Shown in pieces: positions 54,162 through 63,125 of a stretch of 64,000 nt of DNA. This stretch comes from Lentisphaerae bacterium GWF2_57_35 (lineage in GTDB: Bacteria; Verrucomicrobiota; Kiritimatiellia; CAIQIC01; GWF2-57-35). The position numbers were made by a program, and so were the translations under genes. Under the pieces are notes generated by a model, which saw nothing but the letters and a program-made list of their open reading frames with translations, ran no database searches and was not told the origin of the DNA. Numbering within the stretch: position 1 is the first letter of the stretch; every line of letters begins with the position of its first letter. The DNA is taken from the NCBI GenBank assembly GCA_001804865.1, contig MHBK01000009.1, positions 1 to 64,000 on the forward strand. Direction: 5' to 3'.

Positions 54162-54230
54162 GTTTCTTCCTCAACTTTCCGCGTTTTTAACGCAATGAAA
54201 TATGCGCCTTAAAATTCAGTTAGCAATATA

Positions 54231-54245
54231 GCATCTAGTGTGCCA
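54231..54245 (-). promoter_or_regulatory. Sigma54-like promoter sequence upstream of dnaK
   Basis: On the minus strand TGGCACACTAGATGC matches the sigma54 consensus TGGCACG-N4-TTGC: GG and GC are correctly 12 bases apart, with single departures at the G after CAC and the first T of TTGC. It ends 69 bp before the dnaK start. A fit by chance is possible. No other promoter motif is obvious in 54162-54408. Confidence 0.35.
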
Positions 54246-54408
54246 AGTGGAAAGGCATGGGGCGCAAAACAATGCTCAACAGCTTTAAGACAAAGGTTTT
54301 GCAATATTTAAGAGACTAAAGGGACAACAGGGACCCGAGGGACAGCAGAGCCATTATGTCTCACATCGTGGCGCAAGGGCACTATGGTGTCACAGTCGCA
54401 GAGGAACG

Positions 54409-55428
54409 CTAGAACAACTCGCGTTGCGATTTTCCGCCGGGCTTCAGGCCGAATTTCTCGTAGCAGCGGTCCGTGGCGACGCGGCCTTGCGGGGTGCGTT
54501 TCAAGTAGCCCTGCTGGATCAGATACGGCTCGTAGACTTCCTCGATGGTTCCGGTTTCCTCGCCGACGGAAACGGCCAGCGAGCTGACGCCTACCGGGCC
54601 GCCGGCGAACTTGTGCAGGATGGTTTCGAGGATGCGCTTGTCCATCTCGTCGAGACCGTGTTCGTCGATGTCGAGCATGGACAGGGCTTTATCGGCCACA
54701 TCCTTCGTAATGCGGTTGTCCGCGCGGACCTGCGCGTAATCGCGCACCCAGCGCAGCAGGTTGTTGGCGATGCGCGGCGTGCCGCGGGCGCGGGAGGCGA
54801 TTTCCCACGAACCCGCTTTTTCCACGTCCACATTCAGGATGCGGGCCGACCGTTCGATGATCTGCTGGAGATCCGCCGCCTCGTAATAATCCAGCCGGTT
54901 GTTCAGCCCGAAGCGCGATCGCAGGGGCGCGGTCAGCAAGCCGCTGCGGGTCGTCGCGCCGATGAGCGTGAACTTCGGCAGGTTCAGGCGCACCGACCGG
55001 GCATGAGGGCCCTGGTCGATGACGATATCGATGACAAAATCTTCCATCGCCGAGTAAAGATATTCCTCCACCGCTTTTTGCAGGCGGTGGATTTCGTCGA
55101 TGAACAACACGTCGCCCCGTTGAAGGTTTGTCAGCAGCCCGGCCAGATCGCCCGGCTTGTCGATGACCGGCCCCGAAGTGACCTTGATGTTGACGCCCAT
55201 CGCCTCGGCCAGAATAAAGGCCAAGGTCGTTTTCCCCAAGCCCGGCGGACCGGACAGCAGGACGTGATCCATCACGTCGTTGCGCCCTTTTGCCGCCGCG
55301 ACAAACAGCTCCAGGCGCTCTTTAACCTTTCCCTGCCCCACAAAATCGGCAAAAAGACTCGGACGCAGACTAATGTCGAAGTCCGTTTCCTTCTTGTTCA
55401 ACGTTTCCGTTACGAATCGTTCGGTCAT
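54409..55428 (-). CDS. ruvB: Holliday junction branch-migration helicase RuvB
   Basis: RuvB is the AAA+ motor that migrates Holliday junctions with RuvA. I take the ATG at 55428 (339 aa); an in-frame TTG lies 15 bp upstream, inside a palindrome. Signatures are [13 protein letters not shown], Walker [10 protein letters not shown] (K66), [30 protein letters not shown] (sensor 1 and arginine finger) and the C-terminal winged helix. No ruvA or ruvC is adjacent. Three TTTTCCAA palindromes lie directly upstream, the nearest ending 7 bp before the ATG. Confidence 0.97.
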   Translation of the reverse strand: MTERFVTETLNKKETDFDISLRPSLFADFVGQGKVKERLELFVAAAKGRNDVMDHVLLSGPPGLGKTTLAFILAEAMGVNIKVTSGPVIDKPGDLAGLLTNLQRGDVLFIDEIHRLQKAVEEYLYSAMEDFVIDIVIDQGPHARSVRLNLPKFTLIGATTRSGLLTAPLRSRFGLNNRLDYYEAADLQQIIERSARILNVDVEKAGSWEIASRARGTPRIANNLLRWVRDYAQVRADNRITKDVADKALSMLDIDEHGLDEMDKRILETILHKFAGGPVGVSSLAVSVGEETGTIEEVYEPYLIQQGYLKRTPQGRVATDRCYEKFGLKPGGKSQRELF

Positions 55429-55435
55429 ATCCGCT

Positions 55436-55516
55436 TTTTCCAATCATTGGAAAACTTTTGCCCTATTTTTCCAAACATTGGAAAATTTATCGAGGTTTTT
55501 TCCAAACATTGGAAAA
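55436..55516. repeat. Three TTTTCCAA-N3-TTGGAAAA palindromes with a 31-bp period
   Basis: TTTTCCAATCATTGGAAAA (55436-55454) and two copies of TTTTCCAAACATTGGAAAA (55467-55485 and 55498-55516) have centres at 55445, 55476 and 55507, exactly 31 bp apart. They lie directly upstream of ruvB, the first overlapping its likely translation start region. The same arrangement occurs at 4455-4503. Confidence 0.85.
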
Positions 55517-55709
55517 TCTCGTGTTCATCTTGATGCGGTCGAGGGTTCGCGCGCATGCCGCCGGCTTACGCGGACGGCTGCCGCATCGACGGAGCACCGT
55601 CTCCCGACAAAGCCTACTTGTTTTTTACAAAAGATGCGGCCTATACTCGCGAAATCGATTTCAAAAACAAATCCGGCGCAAGCCGTCCGTCAGCCTGGAG
55701 GATAGAAAT

Positions 55710-56339
55710 ATGATCCGTTTTAGTTGGTGGTGGTCGATATCCGTGCTCGTGTTGTTCATGTCCGGTTGCGCCAGCGTTCCCTCCTCGGTCTCGTCCGACT
55801 ATAAAGTTCCTAAAAATACCGGCAAGGGCGTCGTGGTGTTGACGACCTCGCTGACGGGGGCGGAAACAGAAGCCATTCCAAACCTTTACCTGCGGGGCAC
55901 GACGCGCACCTACAGTCAGATGCTGCCCATGTGGAACGGCAAACTGCTGGAGACGGGAAAGGATGCTTTTCCGATGCGGTCTTTGCTCAAGCCGAATCAG
56001 AGCCTGCCGGAAGGCCAGGCCATGGGGATTCTTCATGTGCTGGAATTGCCCGAAGGGTCGTATGAATTCTACGATGTCGGCGGGCAATCGACGTCGGGCC
56101 ACATCAAATCGATCAATCGTTTTTCGCAGCCGTTCATGGTCCGGGCGGGCAGCGTGCTGTATCTGGGCAACTTCAATATCGACTATCGCCCCTACGACGC
56201 CGTGCCGCGATCCCAGTTCACCATTTGCAACCGGCAGGACCGGGATTTGCCCCTGTTGAAGGCCCGCTATCGCCATCTGGCGCTGGAACCCATCCACATC
56301 GGCATCGCAAACGACAAACTCGAGACGGCTAAGCAATAA
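55710..56339 (+). CDS. Lipoprotein of unknown function
   Basis: The ATG at 55710 follows GGAGG and gives a 209-aa protein with a signal peptide and lipobox FMSGCA (cysteine near residue 19). The mature part is a beta-rich domain (GKGVVVLTTSLTG, HVLELPEGSYEFYDVGGQ, FMVRAGSVLYLGNFNIDY) that looks like a single beta-sandwich. I do not recognise a family. The pattern of a value-formatting strand and ELPEGSYEFY is reminiscent of DUF2846-like lipoproteins, but that is weak. It is transcribed divergently from ruvB and convergent with the phosphatase gene. Confidence 0.75.
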   Translation: MIRFSWWWSISVLVLFMSGCASVPSSVSSDYKVPKNTGKGVVVLTTSLTGAETEAIPNLYLRGTTRTYSQMLPMWNGKLLETGKDAFPMRSLLKPNQSLPEGQAMGILHVLELPEGSYEFYDVGGQSTSGHIKSINRFSQPFMVRAGSVLYLGNFNIDYRPYDAVPRSQFTICNRQDRDLPLLKARYRHLALEPIHIGIANDKLETAKQ

Positions 56340-56351
56340 GCCTTTAGATTC

Positions 56352-57545
56352 TTACGGCCGGAGAACGCCGGCCGGGCCGATGGTCACGGGACCCCGCCAG
56401 ATGCCCCCGCCGCCGCCCCAATCGTCCACGCGGACGGCCAGGACATTTTCCTCCCGTAGCAGCGTGGGCTCGAATTCGTACACCCGTGGCTGATCCCAGG
56501 CGGTGATTTTTGCCGGCGAAAATTGACCCATCGCGCCGATCTTCTGGCCGTTGAGGTAGGCTTCGTCGGCATCGTCCACCGAACCCAGGAGCAGTGCGAG
56601 CGTATTCGTGCCCCATCGTTCGGACTGCTCGGCCGAAACCGTGAAATGGAGCCGATACCACGCAAGACCGTCGTATTTCGGCAAAGCATCCCCTTCCCAA
56701 CCGCCGGGAACGGACGTCGAAACCCAGCCGTCATCGTCGAAATCCATAGCAGAGCGCGCCGGATCGTCCCCGGCGGCAATTTGCCACAGGCCTTTCAAGT
56801 CCACAAAACCCGGCAACGCTTCGGATTTGAATCCGAACAACAGCATTTTTCGGAGCGTAGACAACGGCTCCCCATTATACGTCGCCAGTTCGAAAGCGCC
56901 GTCCGATTTCTGAACCAAACGAGAAAGAACGGCGTTGGCCGGGCTCAACGAGCCCTGGGGCGGCAGCCCCAGAAACAGCTCCATCAAGCGGCCCCCGGTG
57001 CAGGAATGCGTCACCAGGAGAATCGACTGCGTCGTACCGCCGAAACGGACAAGGATCTGGTCGACGGCTTCGCGCAGAATGGCCAACCCCTCGGCCGTAT
57101 TCGTCGGAGCGTACCGCGCCGTCGCCGGATCGCCGGAGACAACATATAGACCACGTCCGTCTTCGATGAGCTCCACCGGCTGCTTTTTCGACGTCACGCT
57201 CACCGACGGCTCCTGGCCGGTGATCCCGCAGTCCGCCTCCTCGATCGCCGGAAAAATCTCGCCGGTGCGGCCGGCGGCTTTCAAATAAGGAAGAATCGTC
57301 TGTTGCGTGCGCCACGTCGGACTGACAAGAATCTGGTCGAACGACAAACCTTGCAGCCGGCCCGGTACGGCCGCGACTTGTTCCAGCCCCTTCGGGGAAA
57401 AGGTCCGCTGGTTGGTCTCCGAATAGTCGCCCGTAACATTGCCCATGGTTTCCGCGTGGCGCAGGATGTAGATATCCAAACCCAAGGCGGTCGAACTCAG
57501 AAATGCGGCGGCACACAACAATACAAGGAACTTCATTGATTTCAT
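56352..57545 (-). CDS. Secreted histidine phosphatase with C-terminal beta-sandwich
   Basis: The start at 57545 (MKSMKF, alternative 57536) gives 397 aa with a signal peptide (to about 22). Residues ~24-250 are a phosphoglycerate-mutase-like histidine phosphatase domain: LRHAET (R29, H30, the phosphorylated His) and a second His, H180, in LLVTHSCTGGRL. After ~260, a beta-sandwich (DLKGLWQIAAGD, DDGWVSTSVPGGWEG, YDGLAWYRLHF, LGSVDDADEAYLNG) resembles the sugar-binding domain of GH2-type enzymes. This combination is unusual and suggests a phosphatase targeted to a glycan. No Shine-Dalgarno sequence is evident. The gene is convergent with the lipoprotein gene. Confidence 0.8.
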   Translation of the reverse strand: MKSMKFLVLLCAAAFLSSTALGLDIYILRHAETMGNVTGDYSETNQRTFSPKGLEQVAAVPGRLQGLSFDQILVSPTWRTQQTILPYLKAAGRTGEIFPAIEEADCGITGQEPSVSVTSKKQPVELIEDGRGLYVVSGDPATARYAPTNTAEGLAILREAVDQILVRFGGTTQSILLVTHSCTGGRLMELFLGLPPQGSLSPANAVLSRLVQKSDGAFELATYNGEPLSTLRKMLLFGFKSEALPGFVDLKGLWQIAAGDDPARSAMDFDDDGWVSTSVPGGWEGDALPKYDGLAWYRLHFTVSAEQSERWGTNTLALLLGSVDDADEAYLNGQKIGAMGQFSPAKITAWDQPRVYEFEPTLLREENVLAVRVDDWGGGGGIWRGPVTIGPAGVLRP

Positions 57546-57658
57546 AGTGGGAACGATCTTAGAGATTGCCGCCAAATTTAGAAGCTTAACAATAGAAAAT
57601 CTCGTCATGAAACCGTCATCGAGGCGGCCCCGCTTCTCCAAAGACGGGTTTCCGTTCG

Positions 57659-58662
57659 CTACTCGCTTCGTATCCGGTAGAATCGGTTTGTGGCATTCGA
57701 AAAAGACCGGCTCCACAAGAGGGCCGATCCATTGCCCTGGCGTGGGTCTTCGGAAATCCAGGAGGCGCCCACATCCACACTCGTTTCCAGAGTGTAGTTC
57801 TTGCCGGGTACGGCGAGGGCGCCCAACCACCAGTGGGCGGCGGCCAGGTGAGGCGCGCCTGAAAGACGCTTTTCGCATCGATCGGGTCGGTTCCCGCCAG
57901 GTATTCGTCACGGTTATTCGCTCCGTCGTAATTTCCGAACAGCTTGAAGGCCTGATAAACGGGCGAGTTGCTCGGAGGCGTCGTCCTGGGCGCCATATTT
58001 GGCCACAGAAAAGCTATGGGAAAAGTTGTCTTTGGCCACCCAGCTTAACGTCGGCAAAGTGAGCAGCGTTGCCGCCCCGCCGGCAGCATTGCGCAAAGCG
58101 AACCCTTGGGCTGAACTCTCGGCACTCTCTCCATCCCAATCCCAATTCTCGTAGAACCAATCACCGGCGGAGCTGGCGACGCCCAGGGTCCAGTTGTATT
58201 TCGAACTTCGGTTGCCGCCCCATCGATTGACGGTGATTCCGGCCTGGCGAAGGTATTCCGAATTGGGAGCGAAAGCGGCGCCATAGACGAACGGACTGAT
58301 GCGGTGCAGATCGCCCGTTGCATGGATGTGCACGGCGACGGCATTCAGCGAAAAAGTTCCGACGGCCGCGGAATCCATGGCCAACCCCGAGGAGTTTGTT
58401 ACGCCGAACACCGTGAGTTGGTAGACTCCGGCGGTCTGAAACAGAAAAGGAAACGAAACAAGGGCTTCATTATTGCGTCGAGGTAGAAGGCCGGCAACGT
58501 CGAGCCCGAATTATTAAAGAAATTGATTCGCGTAAACGACGAGGGAACGTTGGGAAGCGACGAGAGCCGGATAAACGCTCTTTTCCATAAGCCGGTTTCG
58601 ATGGCGCCGCCGCCGATGTACGAGGACCCGTCAATTTGAACAGCCTCCGAGACTTGCCCCAA
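57659..58662 (-). pseudogene. Degraded GH44-family gene
   Basis: Successive minus-strand frames recall a PVC-type secreted GH44 protein. First comes a beta domain ending in SSFTRINFFNNSG, then a frameshift near 58450-58480, then the GH44 start (RISPFVYGAAFAPN, ITVNRWGGNRSSKYNWTLG, AGDWFYENWDWDG, LTLPTLSWVAKDNFSHSFS). The frame then skips to a short C-terminal tail (GNYDGANNRDEYLAGTDP) with another frameshift near 57815 before the end at 57659 (FYRIRSE). Roughly 400 residues of the catalytic domain, including both acids, are missing. The upstream end is cut by the end of the SNF2 gene. The remnant shows a third GH44 gene was once here. Confidence 0.75.
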
Positions 58663-58668
58663 CTCGTC

Positions 58669-61600
58669 CTACCCCAGCAAAAAGGCCAGATCGTCCCGCG
58701 TCAGATTGCGCAGGAGGGCGTTGTCCTGGTTGATCAAGGCGTTGGCGAGGTCGCGTTTGGTTTCCTGGAGGGCCAGGACTTTTTCCTCGATGGTGTCCTT
58801 GGCGATGAGGCGGTAGGCGAAGACCTTGTTGGCCTGCCCGATGCGGTGGGCGCGGTCGATGGCCTGGGCTTCGACGGCGGGGTTCCACCACGGATCGAGC
58901 AGGAAGACATATTCCGCCGCCGTCAGGTTGAGCCCGAGGCCGCCGGCCTTGAGGCTGATCAAAAAGAGCGGGCACTTCTTGTCGGATTGGAAACGATCCA
59001 CGACTTGCTGCCGATGGCGGGTTCGTCCGTCGAGATATTCGTAGACGATTTTCTGCTCGTCCAATTGAGCCCGCACGATCGAAAGGAAGCTGGTGAATTG
59101 CGAGAAGACCAGGGCCTTGTGTCCTTCTTCGACGACTTCCTGAATCTGGGGCAGCAGGGTCTCCAGTTTGGCGCTGGCGGCATTTTTCTGTTTTGCGTCG
59201 AGCAAGCCCGGATGGCAGGCGGCCTGCCGCAGGCGCAGCAGCGCTTCAAGGACATGGATCTTGGAACGATTCAGGCCGTCCTGATCGATTTTCGTCATCA
59301 GGGACTGGCGGTAATGCTCCTTCAATTCGTCGTAGAGTTTTCGCTGGGTCGGGGGCAGCTCGCAGTAGAGGGTCTCCTCCTGCCGGGCCGGCAGATCGGG
59401 GGCGACCTGCGCCTTGGTGCGGCGCAGGATGAAGGGCCGCAAGGCCTTCGCCAACAGCGCGCGGGCTTCGGCATCCGGATCTTTCGTCCATTTTTCGCCG
59501 AACACGGCCGAGACGCCAAGCAGGCCGGGATTGAGAAATTCGAACAGGCTCCAGAGTTCGCCCAGATGATTTTCGATGGGCGTTCCGCTGAGGGCGAGGC
59601 GGTATTGGCCCTGCAACAGGCGTACGGCTTTGGCGGTCAGCGCGCCGGCATTTTTGATGGCCTGCGATTCGTCGAGGACAAGGTAATCGAAGGGATACTC
59701 CTTCAGCAGGCCGATGTCCTTGCGCAGGGTGCCGTAGGTGGTCAAAATCAGATCATAGCCGTCCAACGCCGACGTGTCTCTCATGCGCGTCGTGCCGGTA
59801 TGATCCAGCACGCGAAGCTGCGGCGCGAAGTTTGCCGCTTCGCGCTGCCAGTTGAAGACCAGGGAACGCGGCGCGACGACCAGGGAGGGCCGACGGATCT
59901 CCGCCGAACCGGCGGCGCGCAGGGCACGGCGTTTTTCCAGCAGGGCCAGCACCTGCACGGTCTTGCCCAGGCCCATGTCGTCGGCCAGGCAGCCGCCGAA
60001 CCCGAATTGCCGGAGAAACTCCAGCCAGCCGAGTCCGATTTTTTGATAGGGGCGCAACGTGCCGATGAAATCGGACGGCGCCTCTTCCGCTTGAATCGAG
60101 TCGAACTGCATCCATTGCTGTTTGACGCGGGCGAAAACTTCGTCGATGCGGGCTTCGGGTTGGGCGGCCAGCCAGGCATCGAGCAGGCCGGCTTGATGGG
60201 ACTTGAAGCGGACGGCATCGCCCTCCACCGTTCCCATGGCGGCCACGAGGCCGTATTTCTGGAGCCATTCCTCGGGCAGGATGCCCAAGGAACCGTCATC
60301 CAGCTTGACCCACGATTCCTTCTTGCGCAAAGCCTCCAGCAAGGCGGGCAGCGATGCGGTTTTGCCGTCGAAATCGCATCGAACCTGCAAATCGAACCAG
60401 TCGATGCCGGACTGCACCTGGACGTCGAAGGCGCCGGACTTCCGGTACAACTTGCCCTTGGCCTTTACCTCCCAGCCCGCCGCCACGAGGCCCGCGACCA
60501 GCCGGGGCAACAGGCTGGCTTTGATTTCGCAATTGTCTTCCCGCGTCGAATAAGCCGCATAGTAAGAACTCGTCCGCCCGCCCAGACTGAAGAACAACTC
60601 CCCGGCGGTTTTCTCGGCCTCCCGATCCCGCACGTAGAGCTTGCGGTTGCGGACGTCGTGCACCACGGGCGATTCGTCCATGGCATCTACGATGCAGCCG
60701 TCGTAGTCGAAGGACCACTGGGCGGTCAGAACATCATAGGACTGATAGCCCCGGTTGGCGGAAGAGCGGATGGCCAATTGCGGTTTAGGCGTCGCCCGCA
60801 CTTCGGCAAACTCGAATTCCGGCGGCAATTTCAAGCGGGGAACACGCTGTGTCGCAAGGAGGGAGGAAACGAAATCGCGACCTTCGCGCTCGGGCATCGA
60901 AAGGGTTTCCCGCTTTTGAAAAACGGCCACCCAGGCGTGCGAGGCGGGATCGTTGACCAACGATATGCGGTCGGGCCAGATAATCCAGCCGCTGGAAAGA
61001 AACGCCAGCGGCGCGGACAACGGGCATTGCTCGTCGCCCCGCACCAGTCGTCCTCGAAGACGGTATTCCTTTTTTTCCGCATCGGCCGTCATTTCCAACT
61101 CGAAGGACCAGGGGCCTCGATCGTCCCAGGCCAGCGGCCCGAACTCCCGGTCTTTCTTGCGGGCATACAAATGCCCGGTCGCGCAAAGCCGGGGAATCAA
61201 ACGTTCGCCAAAGCTTTTGTGAAGGACATACGCGTTGTTGTAACCGTAGCCGTACCGATTGCTAATCGACTCCCCAATCAACGCCGCAGCCAGCAGATAA
61301 TCCTCCTTATCCATGCCCGCGGAAGTATTCCCCAATTTGAGGGCCTTCCATTTGCCCCAATCGCCCGATTGCCGCCGGATCCGGCACAGGGGCCGAATGC
61401 TCAGCTCGCCGGCGTACGAATATTCGTCCAGCGAAATTTCGAACCGCGCTTCGCAGCCGACGCGAACCACGGCGTTTGCGGAGGCGGAAAACGACGGCGG
61501 CGGCGCATACCGGGTCTTTTCCTCGACTTCCTTCATGGCGACCTTCCAATCGGACGGGGGGGGAGGAGGAGGCAACGGCTTGAGAAAAGTCTTTCCGGCG

Positions 61601-61986
61601 GCGATCGGAGACAGGGACGGTTCGAAACGGCTGTCCAGACGGTCGCCGTCCATGAACGGAGAGTCCAGGAACAACGACTTCCCGTCGTCGGGCGGCTGCA
61701 AGATCCCCTCTGCGTCCGCCTGAAGCAACGTCGCCCAGACGTGCTTGCAGAGCCCGATATCCTCAAAATAAGGGCACGAACAATCGGCGTAGAGGACGCG
61801 ATCGCCGCCCTCCTCCTTCAGCGTCAGCAGGATGTCATAGCGCTTAGATCCCTTGACCCAGGCCTCCAGCAAGTTTTTATCGGACTTCTCGATGCGAACC
61901 CGCTGCTCGCGGAAATAGCCGTCTCCCCGCTGCCGGATCGAATAGTCGAACTCGCCCTTTAACAATTTTGACAACCGTCCGCTCAT
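58669..61986 (-). CDS. SWIM-domain SNF2-family helicase
   Basis: The start at 61986 follows AAGGGG; the longer frame runs upstream over the glycosyltransferase start and is unlikely. The 1105-aa protein has a SWIM zinc finger (C69, C71, C80, H82; CSCPYFEDIGLCKH), a large unassigned middle, and a Snf2 ATPase from about residue 620: DDMGLGKT (K675), DESQ (D772-Q775), SGTPIENHLGELW, VFSQFTSFL and the RIGQ motif VI. Bacterial SWIM-SNF2 proteins act on chromatin-like or RNA polymerase complexes, but the target here is unknown. It is divergent from the glycosyltransferase, with 136 bp between the two starts. Confidence 0.9.
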   Translation of the reverse strand: MSGRLSKLLKGEFDYSIRQRGDGYFREQRVRIEKSDKNLLEAWVKGSKRYDILLTLKEEGGDRVLYADCSCPYFEDIGLCKHVWATLLQADAEGILQPPDDGKSLFLDSPFMDGDRLDSRFEPSLSPIAAGKTFLKPLPPPPPPSDWKVAMKEVEEKTRYAPPPSFSASANAVVRVGCEARFEISLDEYSYAGELSIRPLCRIRRQSGDWGKWKALKLGNTSAGMDKEDYLLAAALIGESISNRYGYGYNNAYVLHKSFGERLIPRLCATGHLYARKKDREFGPLAWDDRGPWSFELEMTADAEKKEYRLRGRLVRGDEQCPLSAPLAFLSSGWIIWPDRISLVNDPASHAWVAVFQKRETLSMPEREGRDFVSSLLATQRVPRLKLPPEFEFAEVRATPKPQLAIRSSANRGYQSYDVLTAQWSFDYDGCIVDAMDESPVVHDVRNRKLYVRDREAEKTAGELFFSLGGRTSSYYAAYSTREDNCEIKASLLPRLVAGLVAAGWEVKAKGKLYRKSGAFDVQVQSGIDWFDLQVRCDFDGKTASLPALLEALRKKESWVKLDDGSLGILPEEWLQKYGLVAAMGTVEGDAVRFKSHQAGLLDAWLAAQPEARIDEVFARVKQQWMQFDSIQAEEAPSDFIGTLRPYQKIGLGWLEFLRQFGFGGCLADDMGLGKTVQVLALLEKRRALRAAGSAEIRRPSLVVAPRSLVFNWQREAANFAPQLRVLDHTGTTRMRDTSALDGYDLILTTYGTLRKDIGLLKEYPFDYLVLDESQAIKNAGALTAKAVRLLQGQYRLALSGTPIENHLGELWSLFEFLNPGLLGVSAVFGEKWTKDPDAEARALLAKALRPFILRRTKAQVAPDLPARQEETLYCELPPTQRKLYDELKEHYRQSLMTKIDQDGLNRSKIHVLEALLRLRQAACHPGLLDAKQKNAASAKLETLLPQIQEVVEEGHKALVFSQFTSFLSIVRAQLDEQKIVYEYLDGRTRHRQQVVDRFQSDKKCPLFLISLKAGGLGLNLTAAEYVFLLDPWWNPAVEAQAIDRAHRIGQANKVFAYRLIAKDTIEEKVLALQETKRDLANALINQDNALLRNLTRDDLAFLLG

Positions 61987-62122
61987 GCGCGTCAATCCCC
62001 TTATCGAAAGCAAACCTCCATCAAAGCAAAAATACGGAGCATAGTCCAAGAATAAACCGTCTCGTTGCGCATGCAAAAACATGGGATTGCATTTCCCCGG
62101 CGCTCCCCGCAATATATTCGGC

Positions 62123-63106
62123 ATGAATTCGCCGATAAAAGTTTCCGTGGTGGTTCCCGTTTATAACGAGGAGGAAAACGTCGAAAGCCTTTGCCAGAAG
62201 CTGCACGACGCCCTCTCGAAACTGGACCGCAGTTATGAAGTGATTTTGGTCGATGACGGCAGCAAGGACGACACGTGGCCCCGATTGAAAGCCCAAACCG
62301 CCCGGCTGCCCCACTTCCGTTTGATTCGCTTTCGCCGCAATTTCGGCCAGACGGCCGCGATGAGCGCGGGCTTTACGCACGCCCGGGGCGAGATCATTGT
62401 GACGATGGATGCCGATCTGCAAAACGATCCGGCGGATGTCGCCCTGCTGCTCGACCACATGGACAAGGGCTTCGACGTGGTCAGCGGCTGGCGCAAGGAC
62501 CGCAAGGACGCCTTCATCAACCGGCGGCTGCCTTCCATGATCGCCAACAACCTGATCAGCCAGATCACGGGCGTGTACCTGCACGATTACGGCTGCACGC
62601 TCAAAGCCTACCGCAGCGAAATTATCAAGAATGTCCGGCTTTACGGCGAAATGCATCGATTCATCCCCGCCCTGGCCAGTTGGGTCGGCGGCGAGATCGA
62701 CGAAGTGGTCGTGAATCACCACCCGCGGCGTTTCGGGAAATCGAAGTACGGCATTTCCCGCACGTTCCGGGTTATTCTCGACTTGCTGACGGTGAAGTTT
62801 CTGCTCCATTACAGCATGGGCCCCATTCAGCTCTTCGGAAAGTTCGGAGGACTGTTCGGCATTCCGGGCCTGCTGATGTTTGCCTTAATGATCGGAGGAA
62901 ATGCCTCCTATCACCTGTTTGGCACCGAATGGGCCTCCACCCTGATCAAACGGCCGTTTTGGATCATGACCGCGTTTATGTTCGTCTTCTTCGGCGTGCA
63001 ATTCGTCAGCATGGGCCTGTTGGCCGAAATGCAGATTCGCACGTATCACGAGTCGCAGGACAAACCGATCTACGTGATCCGCGAAACCTGCGATTCGCCG
63101 GCATAA
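62123..63106 (+). CDS. Family 2 glycosyltransferase (polyprenyl-phosphate type, membrane-anchored)
   Basis: I use the ATG at 62123 (327 aa); an in-frame ATG 42 bp upstream would add a doubtful N-terminus, and neither has a good ribosome-binding site. The GT-A domain shows VVVPVYNEEENVESL, VDDGSKDDTW and the metal-binding DAD (D96, D98; TMDADLQNDP). Two hydrophobic spans follow (~230-265 and ~275-305, IPGLLMFALMIGG, MTAFMFVFFGVQFVSMG). The layout matches DPM1/ArnC/GtrB-like enzymes that load sugars on undecaprenyl phosphate. The acceptor and sugar are unknown. It is followed closely by the CPBP protease gene. Confidence 0.88.
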   Translation: MNSPIKVSVVVPVYNEEENVESLCQKLHDALSKLDRSYEVILVDDGSKDDTWPRLKAQTARLPHFRLIRFRRNFGQTAAMSAGFTHARGEIIVTMDADLQNDPADVALLLDHMDKGFDVVSGWRKDRKDAFINRRLPSMIANNLISQITGVYLHDYGCTLKAYRSEIIKNVRLYGEMHRFIPALASWVGGEIDEVVVNHHPRRFGKSKYGISRTFRVILDLLTVKFLLHYSMGPIQLFGKFGGLFGIPGLLMFALMIGGNASYHLFGTEWASTLIKRPFWIMTAFMFVFFGVQFVSMGLLAEMQIRTYHESQDKPIYVIRETCDSPA

Positions 63107-63125
63107 GGCGCCGCCCCGGGGGTCC

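Noticed and set aside
50010..54400. CIRCE element upstream of groES or dnaK
   Set aside because: No TTAGCACTC-N9-GAGTGCTAA sequence found in either upstream region.
55436..55516. Possible CRISPR array or attachment site
   Set aside because: Repeats of 19 bp with 12-bp AT-rich gaps, only 2-3 copies, no cas genes. Better seen as phased palindromes.
57616..57996. 126-codon minus frame as an independent gene
   Set aside because: Its first part reads as the C-tail of a decayed GH44 gene and the rest is a shifted frame of the same remnant.
58636..61962. Plus-strand frame of 1108 codons opposite the SNF2 gene
   Set aside because: It is a shadow of the SNF2 protein; no recognisable motif and compositionally odd.
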